A stretch of DNA of 64,000 bases, taken from contig CAWHQR010000002.1 in assembly GCA_963831605.1 (NCBI GenBank), positions 186,001 to 250,000 on the forward strand, read 5' to 3'. Below are positions 58,268-64,000 of the stretch, in pieces. This DNA is from DASUPK01 sp963831605 (lineage in GTDB: Bacteria > Actinomycetota > Thermoleophilia > Solirubrobacterales > 70-9). Position numbers and translations under genes: made by a program. Below the pieces are notes generated by a model, which was given only the letters and a program-made list of their open reading frames with translations, was not told where the DNA came from and did not search any database. Position 1 is the first letter of the stretch, and each line of letters starts with the position of its first letter.

Positions 58268-59014
58268 ATGAGCAGCGACCCCACCGCCCTCCCCGGCGTT
58301 CTCACCGCCCTCGCCGCGGGGCTCGTCTCCTTCCTCTCCCCCTGCGTGCTGCCGCTCGTCCCCGGCTATCTGTCCGCGGTGACGGGAGTGGCCGCGGCCG
58401 ATTTGGAGCAGGCGAACTGGCGGCGTGTGATCGTCCCCAGCCTCCTCTTCGTCTCGAGCTTCTCGGCGATCTTCATCCTGCTTGGGCTCGGAGCCACCTC
58501 GATCGGCAGCGCGTTGCAGGAGCACCAGGTCCTGCTCGACAAGATCGCGGCCTGGGTGATCATCGCCATGGGGGTCTTCTTCATCAGCGCCCTCTTCCTC
58601 CCGCAGCTCAACAAGGAATGGCACGTCGAGGGGCTGCTCGAGCGGGCCGGCACCGGAGGGCCGCTGGTGGCCGGGCTCGCCTTCGGACTGGCCTGGACGC
58701 CGTGCATCGGTCCCACCCTGGCCGCGATCCTGAGCGCGGCGGCTGTCTCCGGCTCGGCATTGCACGGGGCGCTGCTGCTGGCGGTCTACTCCGCCGGCCT
58801 GGCGATCCCCTTCCTGCTCACCTCGGTCGCCTTCAGCCGGATGACGACGGCCTTCTCCGTGATCAAGCGCCACTACCCGCTGATCATGGCGATCGGCGGA
58901 GTGATCCTGATCGCGTTCGGTGTCGCGATCCTGACCGGCTGGTTCGACACCTTCAATCGCTGGGCGCAGGACCTGCTCAACAGCCTCGGGATCAACTTCT
59001 CCGCGAACGTCTAG
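58268..59014 (+). CDS. ccdA: Cytochrome c biogenesis protein CcdA-type thiol transporter
   Basis: The 248-residue membrane protein has six helices and the two conserved redox cysteines: Cys26 in LSPCVLPLVPGY and Cys146 in AWTPCIGPTL. CcdA carries reducing power from cytoplasmic thioredoxin to extracytoplasmic thiol proteins. No cytochrome c maturation genes are adjacent, so its client here is unknown. A thioredoxin-TPR gene lies 3.3 kb downstream. Confidence 0.92.
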   Translation: MSSDPTALPGVLTALAAGLVSFLSPCVLPLVPGYLSAVTGVAAADLEQANWRRVIVPSLLFVSSFSAIFILLGLGATSIGSALQEHQVLLDKIAAWVIIAMGVFFISALFLPQLNKEWHVEGLLERAGTGGPLVAGLAFGLAWTPCIGPTLAAILSAAAVSGSALHGALLLAVYSAGLAIPFLLTSVAFSRMTTAFSVIKRHYPLIMAIGGVILIAFGVAILTGWFDTFNRWAQDLLNSLGINFSANV

Positions 59015-59068
59015 TCTCGAAATGAATCCCGGAAGGGAGAGGCCTCGTAGGTCATCCGTAACCCAAGA

Positions 59069-59074
59069 ACGGAG
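59069..59074 (+). promoter_or_regulatory. Ribosome-binding site of the methyltransferase gene
   Basis: A GGAG-containing stretch (ACGGAGTG) lies about 7 nt before the ATG at 59081, unlike the leaderless genes around it. Confidence 0.5.
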
Positions 59075-59080
59075 TGAACG

Positions 59081-59881
59081 ATGAATGCGAACAAGGCACT
59101 GTGGGAGAAGGGCGACTTCACACGCATCGCGGAGACGATGCGGGAGAGCGGCGACGAGGTCGTCGAGCGACTGGGCGTCACCGAAGGGATGCAGGTACTC
59201 GATCTGGGGTGCGGAGACGGAACCACCGCGATCCCCGAGGCCCAGCGTGGCGCAGAGGTGCTCGGAGTCGATATCTCCAGCAATCTCGTCGAGGCCGGCA
59301 ACGCGCGAGCCAAGCAACTCGGTCTGAGCAACGTCTCCTTCCAGGAGGGAGACGCGTCTGACCTGAGTGGTGTCGACGACGAGAGCTTCGATCTCGTCGC
59401 CAGCTTCTTCGGGGCGATGTTCGCACCCAAGCCGTTCGACGTGGCCAAGGAGATGGTGCGCGTCACGAAGCCCGGCGGCCGGATCGTGATGGGCAACTGG
59501 ATACCGAACGATCCGACCCTGGTCGCCCAGATCCTGAAGATCAGCGCGTCGTACTCCCCGCCGCCGCCGGAGGGCTTCGTCAGCCCAGTGACCTGGGGTG
59601 TCGAGGAGAACGTCCAGGAGCGCTTCGAGGCTGCCGGGGTTCCGAATGAGGGGATCTCGTGCGAGCGGGACACCTACACGTTCAACTTCGACGGCACGCC
59701 GGCCGAGCTCGTGGCGATCTTCAGGGACTACTACGGGCCGACCATGAACGCGTTCGAGGCGGCGGACGGCCGCGAGGGCGACCTCCAAGCCGAGCTGGAG
59801 ACCCTCTTCGAGGAGCAGAACACGAGCGACGACGGCACCTCGATTCCGGCCACGTTCCTGCGGGTGACGGCGCAGCGATAG
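59081..59881 (+). CDS. Class I SAM-dependent methyltransferase
   Basis: The 266-residue protein has motif I VLDLGCGDGTTAIP (~residues 39-52), GVDISSNLVEAG, FDLVASFFGAMF and TKPGGRIVMGNW, as in ubiE-like small-molecule methyltransferases. It resembles the phthiotriol/sterol type only in general pattern. Substrate unknown. It has a recognisable Shine-Dalgarno site and a 66-nt spacer after ccdA. Confidence 0.85.
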   Translation: MNANKALWEKGDFTRIAETMRESGDEVVERLGVTEGMQVLDLGCGDGTTAIPEAQRGAEVLGVDISSNLVEAGNARAKQLGLSNVSFQEGDASDLSGVDDESFDLVASFFGAMFAPKPFDVAKEMVRVTKPGGRIVMGNWIPNDPTLVAQILKISASYSPPPPEGFVSPVTWGVEENVQERFEAAGVPNEGISCERDTYTFNFDGTPAELVAIFRDYYGPTMNAFEAADGREGDLQAELETLFEEQNTSDDGTSIPATFLRVTAQR

Positions 59882-59896
59882 CTCGCGCCCGGGGTT

Positions 59897-59910
59897 TGGC
59901 TGGCCAGCCA
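59897..59910 (+). promoter_or_regulatory. 14-bp palindrome upstream of the monooxygenase gene
   Basis: TGGCTGGCCAGCCA is a perfect palindrome ending 6 nt before a TAGACT box (59917-59922), where a repressor or activator could sit over the -35 region of the flavin monooxygenase promoter. Confidence 0.5.
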
Positions 59911-59916
59911 GTTCCC

Positions 59917-59922
59917 TAGACT
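59917..59922 (+). promoter_or_regulatory. -10 box (TAGACT) of the monooxygenase gene
   Basis: TAGACT ends 13 nt before the ATG at 59936, giving a very short leader of about 6 nt. Confidence 0.45.
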
Positions 59923-59935
59923 CCCTCGGGCCTCG

Positions 59936-61312
59936 ATGTCAGCCAAGCCCACCACCTGCGTAATCGGCGCCGGCATCAGCGGCCTCACCACCGGTAAGGC
60001 CTTCAGCGACTGGGGCCTGCCCTACACCTGCTTCGAGGCCAGCGACGACATCGGCGGCAACTGGTATTTCGGCAATCCCAACGGCCGCTCGTCGGCCTAT
60101 CAGTCGCTTCATATCGACACCTCCCGCGATGGCGTCTCCTTCCGGGACATGCCGATGGGTCCCGACGACTACCCGGACTACCCCCACCACACCCAGATCC
60201 TGGAGTACCTGCACCGCTACGCGGACGCCTTCTCGCTGCGCGAGCGGATCCGCTTCGGGACGCCGGTAGAGCACGCCAAGCGGAAGCCGAACGGCGGCTG
60301 GGAGGTCACGCTGGACGACGGGTCGAGCCAGGAGTTCGACTTCCTCGTCGTCGGCAACGGTCACCACTGGGACCCGCGCTTTCCGGACTTCCCGGGCCAG
60401 TTCGACGGCGAGACTCTCCATTCCCACCACTACATCGGCCCCGACAACCCGATCGACCTCTACGGCAAGCGGGTCCTGGTCGTCGGGATCGGCAACAGCG
60501 CCGTCGACATCGTCTCGGAGCTCTCCCGCAAGGGGGTCGCCGAGAAGGTCTTCCTCTCAACGCGCAGCGGTGCCTGGGTGATGCCCAAGTACTTCATGGG
60601 CCGCCCGACGGACACCTTTGCGAAGGTCAACCCGCGCCTCCCGCTGGGCCTCCAACGGCGGATGGCGCGCGTCCTCCCCAGGCTCGCCTCGGGCCGGATG
60701 GAGGACTTCGGCCTCCCCCATCCCAATCACAACTTCCTCGAGGCCCATCCGACGGTCTCCAGCGAGCTGCTCCTGCGCCTCGGCTCAGGCGACGCGGTGG
60801 CGAAGGCGAACGTGGAGCGGCTCGACGGCCACAGCGTCGTCTTCGAGGACGGGTCCGTGGAGGAGGTCGACGCGATCGTCTACGCGACGGGCTACAAGAT
60901 CACCTTCCCCTTCTTCGACGAGGACTTCCTCTCGGCACCCGAGAACCGCTTCCCGCTCTACAAGCGGGTCTTCAAGCCGGGGATCGACGACCTCGCCTTC
61001 GTCGGCTTCGCCCAGACCATCCCGACGCTCTTTCCGTTCTGCGAGCTGCAGTCGAAGCTCGTGGCGCGCTACGCCGGAGGCGACTATGCCCTCCCATCGG
61101 TGGGCGAGATGGAGGAGACGATCCGACGCGACCAGCAGATCCACTCCGGGGCATACACCGATCGCCCACGCCACACGATGCAGATCGAGTGGTACACGTA
61201 CGAGCACGACATCTGGACGCGAGAGATCCCGGCCGGGCGAGAGCGAGCCGAGCAGGGCATGGCTGCGAAGCTCGCCGGCCGAGTCCTGACGGCGGAGGCC
61301 GCAGCTGCCTGA
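59936..61312 (+). CDS. Flavin-containing monooxygenase
   Basis: The 458-residue protein has the FAD motif GAGISG, the FMO fingerprint FxGxxxHxxxY (FDGETLHSHHY), the NADPH motif VVGIGNSAVDI and the ATGY motif. It oxygenates soft nucleophiles or performs Baeyer-Villiger oxidation; the substrate is unknown. The next hydrolase gene starts inside its last codons, so the two enzymes probably work in one pathway, for example ester formation then hydrolysis. Confidence 0.92.
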   Translation: MSAKPTTCVIGAGISGLTTGKAFSDWGLPYTCFEASDDIGGNWYFGNPNGRSSAYQSLHIDTSRDGVSFRDMPMGPDDYPDYPHHTQILEYLHRYADAFSLRERIRFGTPVEHAKRKPNGGWEVTLDDGSSQEFDFLVVGNGHHWDPRFPDFPGQFDGETLHSHHYIGPDNPIDLYGKRVLVVGIGNSAVDIVSELSRKGVAEKVFLSTRSGAWVMPKYFMGRPTDTFAKVNPRLPLGLQRRMARVLPRLASGRMEDFGLPHPNHNFLEAHPTVSSELLLRLGSGDAVAKANVERLDGHSVVFEDGSVEEVDAIVYATGYKITFPFFDEDFLSAPENRFPLYKRVFKPGIDDLAFVGFAQTIPTLFPFCELQSKLVARYAGGDYALPSVGEMEETIRRDQQIHSGAYTDRPRHTMQIEWYTYEHDIWTREIPAGRERAEQGMAAKLAGRVLTAEAAAA

Positions 61313-62276
61313 GATTGCCGACGTCTCCTTCCCGTCGAATGGGGAGACCCTCGCCGCCTGGCACCTGACCGGCGACGGCGACGCCTTCGCGGGCGAGCGC
61401 GGGCGCCCCTGCGTGGTCATGGCGCACGGCTTCGGCGGTACCAAGGACGCGGGCCTGCTCCCCTTCGCGGAGGCCTTCGCCGAGGCCGGCCTCGACGTTC
61501 TGCTCTTCGACTACCGCTGCTTCGGTGGGTCGACCGGCGAGCCGCGACAGTTCGCCTGGCCGGCGCGGCACCGCGACGACTACCGGGCCGCCGTCGGCTT
61601 CGCCCGTGGGCTGGACGGTGTCGACCCTGACCGGATCATCCTCTGGGGGACGTCGTGGTCCGGCGCGCACGTCGTCTACGTGGCGGCGGAGGATCCGCGC
61701 ATCGCCGCGACGATCTGCCAAACGCCCGACCTCGACGGGATGGCCGCGCTGCGTCAGATCGGCAAGTACGCGGGCCTGGGCAAGCTGCTCCAGCTGACGA
61801 TGGTGGGAGTCCGTGACACCGTGCGGATGTTGCGCGGCCAGGAGGCCCTGATGATCCCCACGGTCGGGCGCCTGGGCGAGCTGGCGGGCATGAGCACCGA
61901 GGAGTCCGAACCCGGCATGCGCGCGATCGCCGGCCCGACCTGGCGCAACGAGGTGACGGGCCGGGCGGTGTTCGCCGAGTGGACCAACCGGGCGATCACG
62001 CGGATGGAGAGGGTTCGTTCCCCGATCCTCGTCGTGATCGCGGATCGCGACTCGGTCGCCCCCTCCGCCGCGGCTCGCGCCGCCGCCTGGCGCGCCAAGG
62101 GCCACGTCGAGGTCCGCGACTATCCGTGCATGCACTTCGACATCTACGTCGGTGAGTGGCGGGAGCGCTCCATCGCCGACCAGCTCCACTTCCTGCGCCG
62201 CCATCTGGAGGCGGACGTCTCGAAGGACACCGGCCGCCTCGCCCCGGAGGCGGCGGCTGCGGCGACAGCCGACTGA
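61305..62276 (+). CDS. Alpha/beta hydrolase, apparent CTG start
   Basis: The protein has PCVVMAHGFGGTKDAG (oxyanion region), FDYRCFGGSTGEPR, the nucleophile elbow LWGTSWSGAHVV and a late VVIADRDSVAPS acid plus MHFDIY histidine. Homologous sequence extends upstream of the first GTG/ATG: LPEIADVSFPSNGETLAAW. The frame offers only CTG at 61305 or ATT at 61314 as starts, CTG giving MPEIADVSF and overlapping the monooxygenase stop. It is about 323 residues from CTG. Confidence 0.82.
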   Translation: MPEIADVSFPSNGETLAAWHLTGDGDAFAGERGRPCVVMAHGFGGTKDAGLLPFAEAFAEAGLDVLLFDYRCFGGSTGEPRQFAWPARHRDDYRAAVGFARGLDGVDPDRIILWGTSWSGAHVVYVAAEDPRIAATICQTPDLDGMAALRQIGKYAGLGKLLQLTMVGVRDTVRMLRGQEALMIPTVGRLGELAGMSTEESEPGMRAIAGPTWRNEVTGRAVFAEWTNRAITRMERVRSPILVVIADRDSVAPSAAARAAAWRAKGHVEVRDYPCMHFDIYVGEWRERSIADQLHFLRRHLEADVSKDTGRLAPEAAAAATAD

Positions 62277-62286
62277 CCCGCCCGTC

Positions 62287-62292
62287 TACCCT
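62287..62292 (+). promoter_or_regulatory. -10 box (TACCCT) of the thioredoxin-TPR gene, leaderless type
   Basis: TACCCT ends 7 nt before the GTG at 62300. Confidence 0.55.
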
Positions 62293-62299
62293 CAGGCCA

Positions 62300-63058
62300 G
62301 TGATCAGCGACGTCTCAGAGCAGGAGTTCCAGGCCAAGGTCATCGAGCGCTCGAAGCAGGTGCCGGTGGTCGTTGACTTCTGGGCCGAATGGTGTGGCCC
62401 CTGCCGGACCCTCGGCCCTGCGATCGAGGACGCTGTCCGAAAGCGGAACGGTGAGATCGAGCTTGCGAAGGTGGACACCGATCGCAATCCGGGCATCGCC
62501 ATGGAGTATGAGATCGCCAGCATCCCGGCCGTCAAGGCCTTCAAGGACGGCAAGGTCGTCTCCGAGTTCATCGGCGCCATCCCCCCCGCCCGGATCGAGG
62601 CGTTCCTCAATGAGATAGTCCCGTCGGAGGCCGACCGGCTCGCTGAGTCCGGCGACGAGGACGACCTCCGCAAGGCGCTCGAGCTCGACTCGCGAAATGC
62701 CTCCGCGGCCATCGGGCTCGGCAGGATCCTGCTCGCCCGCGGAGAGACCGACGACGCACTCGAGACGCTCAAGCCCTTCCCCCACGACTTCGTCGCCGAC
62801 GGGCTGGCCGCCCGCGCGGAGCTCTCGCCGTCGGGTAACGGAGCCGGCCCGGACGAGCTTCAGCAGGCCTTCGCGGCCTGGGACGAGGGTAATTCCGGGG
62901 AGGCGCTCGAGCATCTGCAGACCGCGCTCGCCTCGGAGCAGGACTCAGGCCGCAAGGACCAGTTGCGCCGCGTGATGGTCGCGATCTTCACCGAGCTGGG
63001 AGCGGATCACCCCCTGGCCCGGGAGCATCGCCGCCGGCTCGCGGCGGCGCTCAACTAG
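62300..63058 (+). CDS. Thioredoxin-TPR protein (CnoX/YbbN-like)
   Basis: The 252-residue protein has an N-terminal thioredoxin domain with WCGPC (~residue 34) and SIPAVKAFKDGK, followed by a TPR-like helical C-terminal domain (DLRKALELDSRNASAAIGLGR and later repeats). CnoX/YbbN proteins act as chaperone-redox holdases, and this member keeps both active-site cysteines. The GTG start is set by a leaderless-type box. Its stop overlaps the convergent small gene by 4 bp. Confidence 0.88.
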   Translation: MISDVSEQEFQAKVIERSKQVPVVVDFWAEWCGPCRTLGPAIEDAVRKRNGEIELAKVDTDRNPGIAMEYEIASIPAVKAFKDGKVVSEFIGAIPPARIEAFLNEIVPSEADRLAESGDEDDLRKALELDSRNASAAIGLGRILLARGETDDALETLKPFPHDFVADGLAARAELSPSGNGAGPDELQQAFAAWDEGNSGEALEHLQTALASEQDSGRKDQLRRVMVAIFTELGADHPLAREHRRRLAAALN

Positions 63059-63363
63059 CGCCCGACCTTCTGGACGCACGCCATGACCGCGCGCGCCTCG
63101 GGTTGTTTCAGCTTGCCGTGCTTGACCGCCTGATCGACGACTTGCGCGCCGCCCAGCAGCACCGCCGGGTTGCCGACCGCGGTGGCCAGGGACGTCACAC
63201 TGATGCCGTGATGATCGAGGCAGGTGGTGAGCCTCTGCGCCTGGCTCGTGTCGCCGCCGAGCAGGCCGAACCCCTTGCTCAGGGCCCCGCTGCCGACCAG
63301 CACGGCGATCAGGCCGATGGCGATCCAGTGGCCCGGTCGCAATGCGCTGAGCGGCGACATCAC
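63055..63363 (-). CDS. Small membrane-anchored or secreted protein of unknown function
   Basis: The 102-residue protein has one N-terminal hydrophobic segment (~14-32) and a small C-terminal domain with two cysteines (CLDHHG and VMACVQK) that could form a disulfide. I recognise no family. The last codon overlaps the thioredoxin-TPR stop on the other strand. Confidence 0.65.
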   Translation of the reverse strand: MMSPLSALRPGHWIAIGLIAVLVGSGALSKGFGLLGGDTSQAQRLTTCLDHHGISVTSLATAVGNPAVLLGGAQVVDQAVKHGKLKQPEARAVMACVQKVGR

Positions 63364-63456
63364 CTTCTCCGATTGGGTCGATCCCCAGGCGCCGGGCCCC
63401 TCAGCCGGCTGGCGCGAGCCTAGTGGTGTGCGCGATCCCGGTCAACTGCGTTGGAC

Positions 63457-63508
63457 GGCTTCGCAATCAGGTCGCGGCCACAGGCTTCGCCATCAAATCG
63501 CGACCACA
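63457..63508 (+). repeat. Two tandem 26-bp repeats
   Basis: GGCTTCGCAATCAGGTCGCG (63457 onward) and GGCTTCGCCATCAAATCGCG (63483 onward), each continuing to CACA, are consecutive 26-bp copies with about four differences. They sit next to the dispersed hairpin repeat. From 63364 to 63576 I see no gene. Confidence 0.7.
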
Positions 63509-63510
63509 GG

Positions 63511-63568
63511 CGGCCGCCCCACATAAGTCGCTACGGGCTTCGCCCTCCGCTCCAAAGTGGAGCGGCCT
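63511..63568 (-). repeat. Dispersed hairpin-forming repeat, copy B
   Basis: Read on the minus strand it begins AGGCCGCTCCACTTTGGAGC and ends GCGGCCG, matching copy A at 36077-36131. It contains a perfect CCGCTCCA/TGGAGCGG stem with a 3-nt loop and a GGGC/GCCC stem. It lies in the non-coding gap between the two minus-strand small genes. Confidence 0.7.
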
Positions 63569-63576
63569 GGTGGCCG

Positions 63577-63873
63577 CTAGGCCGGAGGCTTCTCCATCGG
63601 GCCGCTCGGGACCGCGACCTCGATGGGAATACCGAGGGCCTCGGCTTCCTCGATGCCCTCGCCCTCCTGGTCGCGCGAGCAGATGATCCGGAAGGCGCCC
63701 GTGCCGAGCTCAGGATCGGGGACGATCGGCAGGCCGCGGATCTCCTCCCAGCCCAGGCGCTCTACCTCGAACGGGTTCATCCGCACCTCGCTGGCCGGGA
63801 ATGGGCAGTTCGAGTTGTGCTGGTCGATCGCCTTCGAGATCGCCTCGAGATTCTTTGCCTCGGCGTTCGTCAC
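63577..63873 (-). CDS. Hypothetical small protein divergent from dinB
   Basis: The 98-residue acidic protein (VTNAEAKNLEAISKAIDQHN at the N-terminus, then NPFEVERLGWEEIRG and GTGAFRIICS) has no family I recognise. The GTG at 63873 is supported by a TATTTT box ending 8 nt before it on the minus strand. It is transcribed divergently from the DNA polymerase IV gene. Confidence 0.65.
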   Translation of the reverse strand: MTNAEAKNLEAISKAIDQHNSNCPFPASEVRMNPFEVERLGWEEIRGLPIVPDPELGTGAFRIICSRDQEGEGIEEAEALGIPIEVAVPSGPMEKPPA

Positions 63874-63881
63874 CGCCGTCC

Positions 63882-63887
63882 AAAATA
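63882..63887 (-). promoter_or_regulatory. -10 box (TATTTT) of the 98-residue protein gene
   Basis: On the minus strand TATTTT ends 8 nt before the GTG at 63873. Confidence 0.55.
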
Positions 63888-63930
63888 GCGCCCTCCGTCC
63901 AGGAGCGGGAATAGCCTGATTCGAGCGCAG

Positions 63931-64000
63931 GTGATCGCCCATGTCGACATGGATGCCTTCTACGTCTCGATCGAGATGCTGAGGCACCCTGAGCTGCGCG
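63931..64000 (+). CDS. dinB: DNA polymerase IV, N-terminal start (partial)
   Basis: The frame is open to the end of the window and begins with the Y-family palm motif VIAHVDMDAFYVSIE, whose aspartates bind catalytic Mg2+. This is the error-prone translesion polymerase. The start is probably the GTG at 63931; a TAGCCT box ends 13 nt before it. Only 23 residues are visible. Confidence 0.88.
   Translation, partial: MIAHVDMDAFYVSIEMLRHPELR

Noticed and set aside
1..64000. tRNA, rRNA, CRISPR array, prophage or insertion sequence
   Set aside because: I found no cloverleaf, rRNA, spaced repeat array, integrase or transposase in either strand.

Overview
This is a very GC-rich, densely coding stretch of an actinobacterial chromosome. 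I infer the class Thermoleophilia (Solirubrobacterales-like). The evidence is the actinobacteria-only integration host factor mIHF beside gmk-rpoZ-coaBC, a MurT/GatD pair, an LL-diaminopimelate aminotransferase next to dapF, RNase J with an Arg/Gly-tailed PNPase, and mostly leaderless promoters. I saw no rRNA, tRNA, CRISPR array, insertion sequence or prophage. Nearly everything is core or lineage-core genome.

Layout. 0-6.4 kb: the end of carB, then pyrK and pyrD (pyrimidine synthesis), mihF, gmk-rpoZ-coaBC, a TPR protein, a ureohydrolase-like protein and dtd. 6.4-14.6 kb: one long translation/transcription operon, rimP-nusA-infB-DUF503-rbfA-nrnA-truB-ribF, then rpsO. It is preceded by a promoter and what looks like a transcription attenuator. 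14.6-20.1 kb: a three-gene redox/hydrolase module (peroxiredoxin, metallo-beta-lactamase fold, DsbA-like) lies between rpsO and pnp, followed by an M16 peptidase. 20.1-25.5 kb: dapB-amidase-dapA-RNase J-LOG-like, facing a phospholipase D-like gene. 26.6-32.0 kb: a small SnoaL-like gene, a sensor kinase/response regulator pair on the minus strand, and ftsK. 32.1-39.8 kb: cinA, a lipoprotein, thpR-recA-recX, a membrane cupredoxin, a small HTH protein, miaB-miaA. 39.8-45.4 kb: dapF, dapL, a DMT-like membrane protein, hflX, dut, lemA. 45.5-49.9 kb, minus strand: murT, a methyltransferase and gatD in one overlapping operon, plus a diacylglycerol kinase and another methyltransferase. 49.9-58 kb: a lipoprotein cyclophilin, a second peroxiredoxin, hydrolases, two DUF72 proteins, a SpoIIE-type phosphatase, DUF202, GNAT, HNH and a topoisomerase IB. 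58-64 kb: CcdA, a methyltransferase, a flavin monooxygenase plus hydrolase, a thioredoxin-TPR protein and the start of dinB.

The features most worth following up are these. (1) DapF keeps its substrate-binding residues but has serine in place of both catalytic cysteines. (2) About 27 genes carry a TAnnnT box 6-10 nt before the start codon, which implies leaderless mRNAs. One divergent pair shares overlapping -10 boxes, and one gene apparently starts at ATC. (3) A roughly 55-bp hairpin-forming dispersed repeat occurs at 36.1 kb and, inverted, at 63.5 kb. (4) Three intergenic regions (32.0, 34.0 and 58.0 kb) are packed with inverted repeats. (5) A methyltransferase is embedded between murT and gatD. 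(6) Four conserved genes (ftsK, miaA, dapL and a SpoIIE phosphatase) are each broken by one extra base, which looks more like sequence error than decay.
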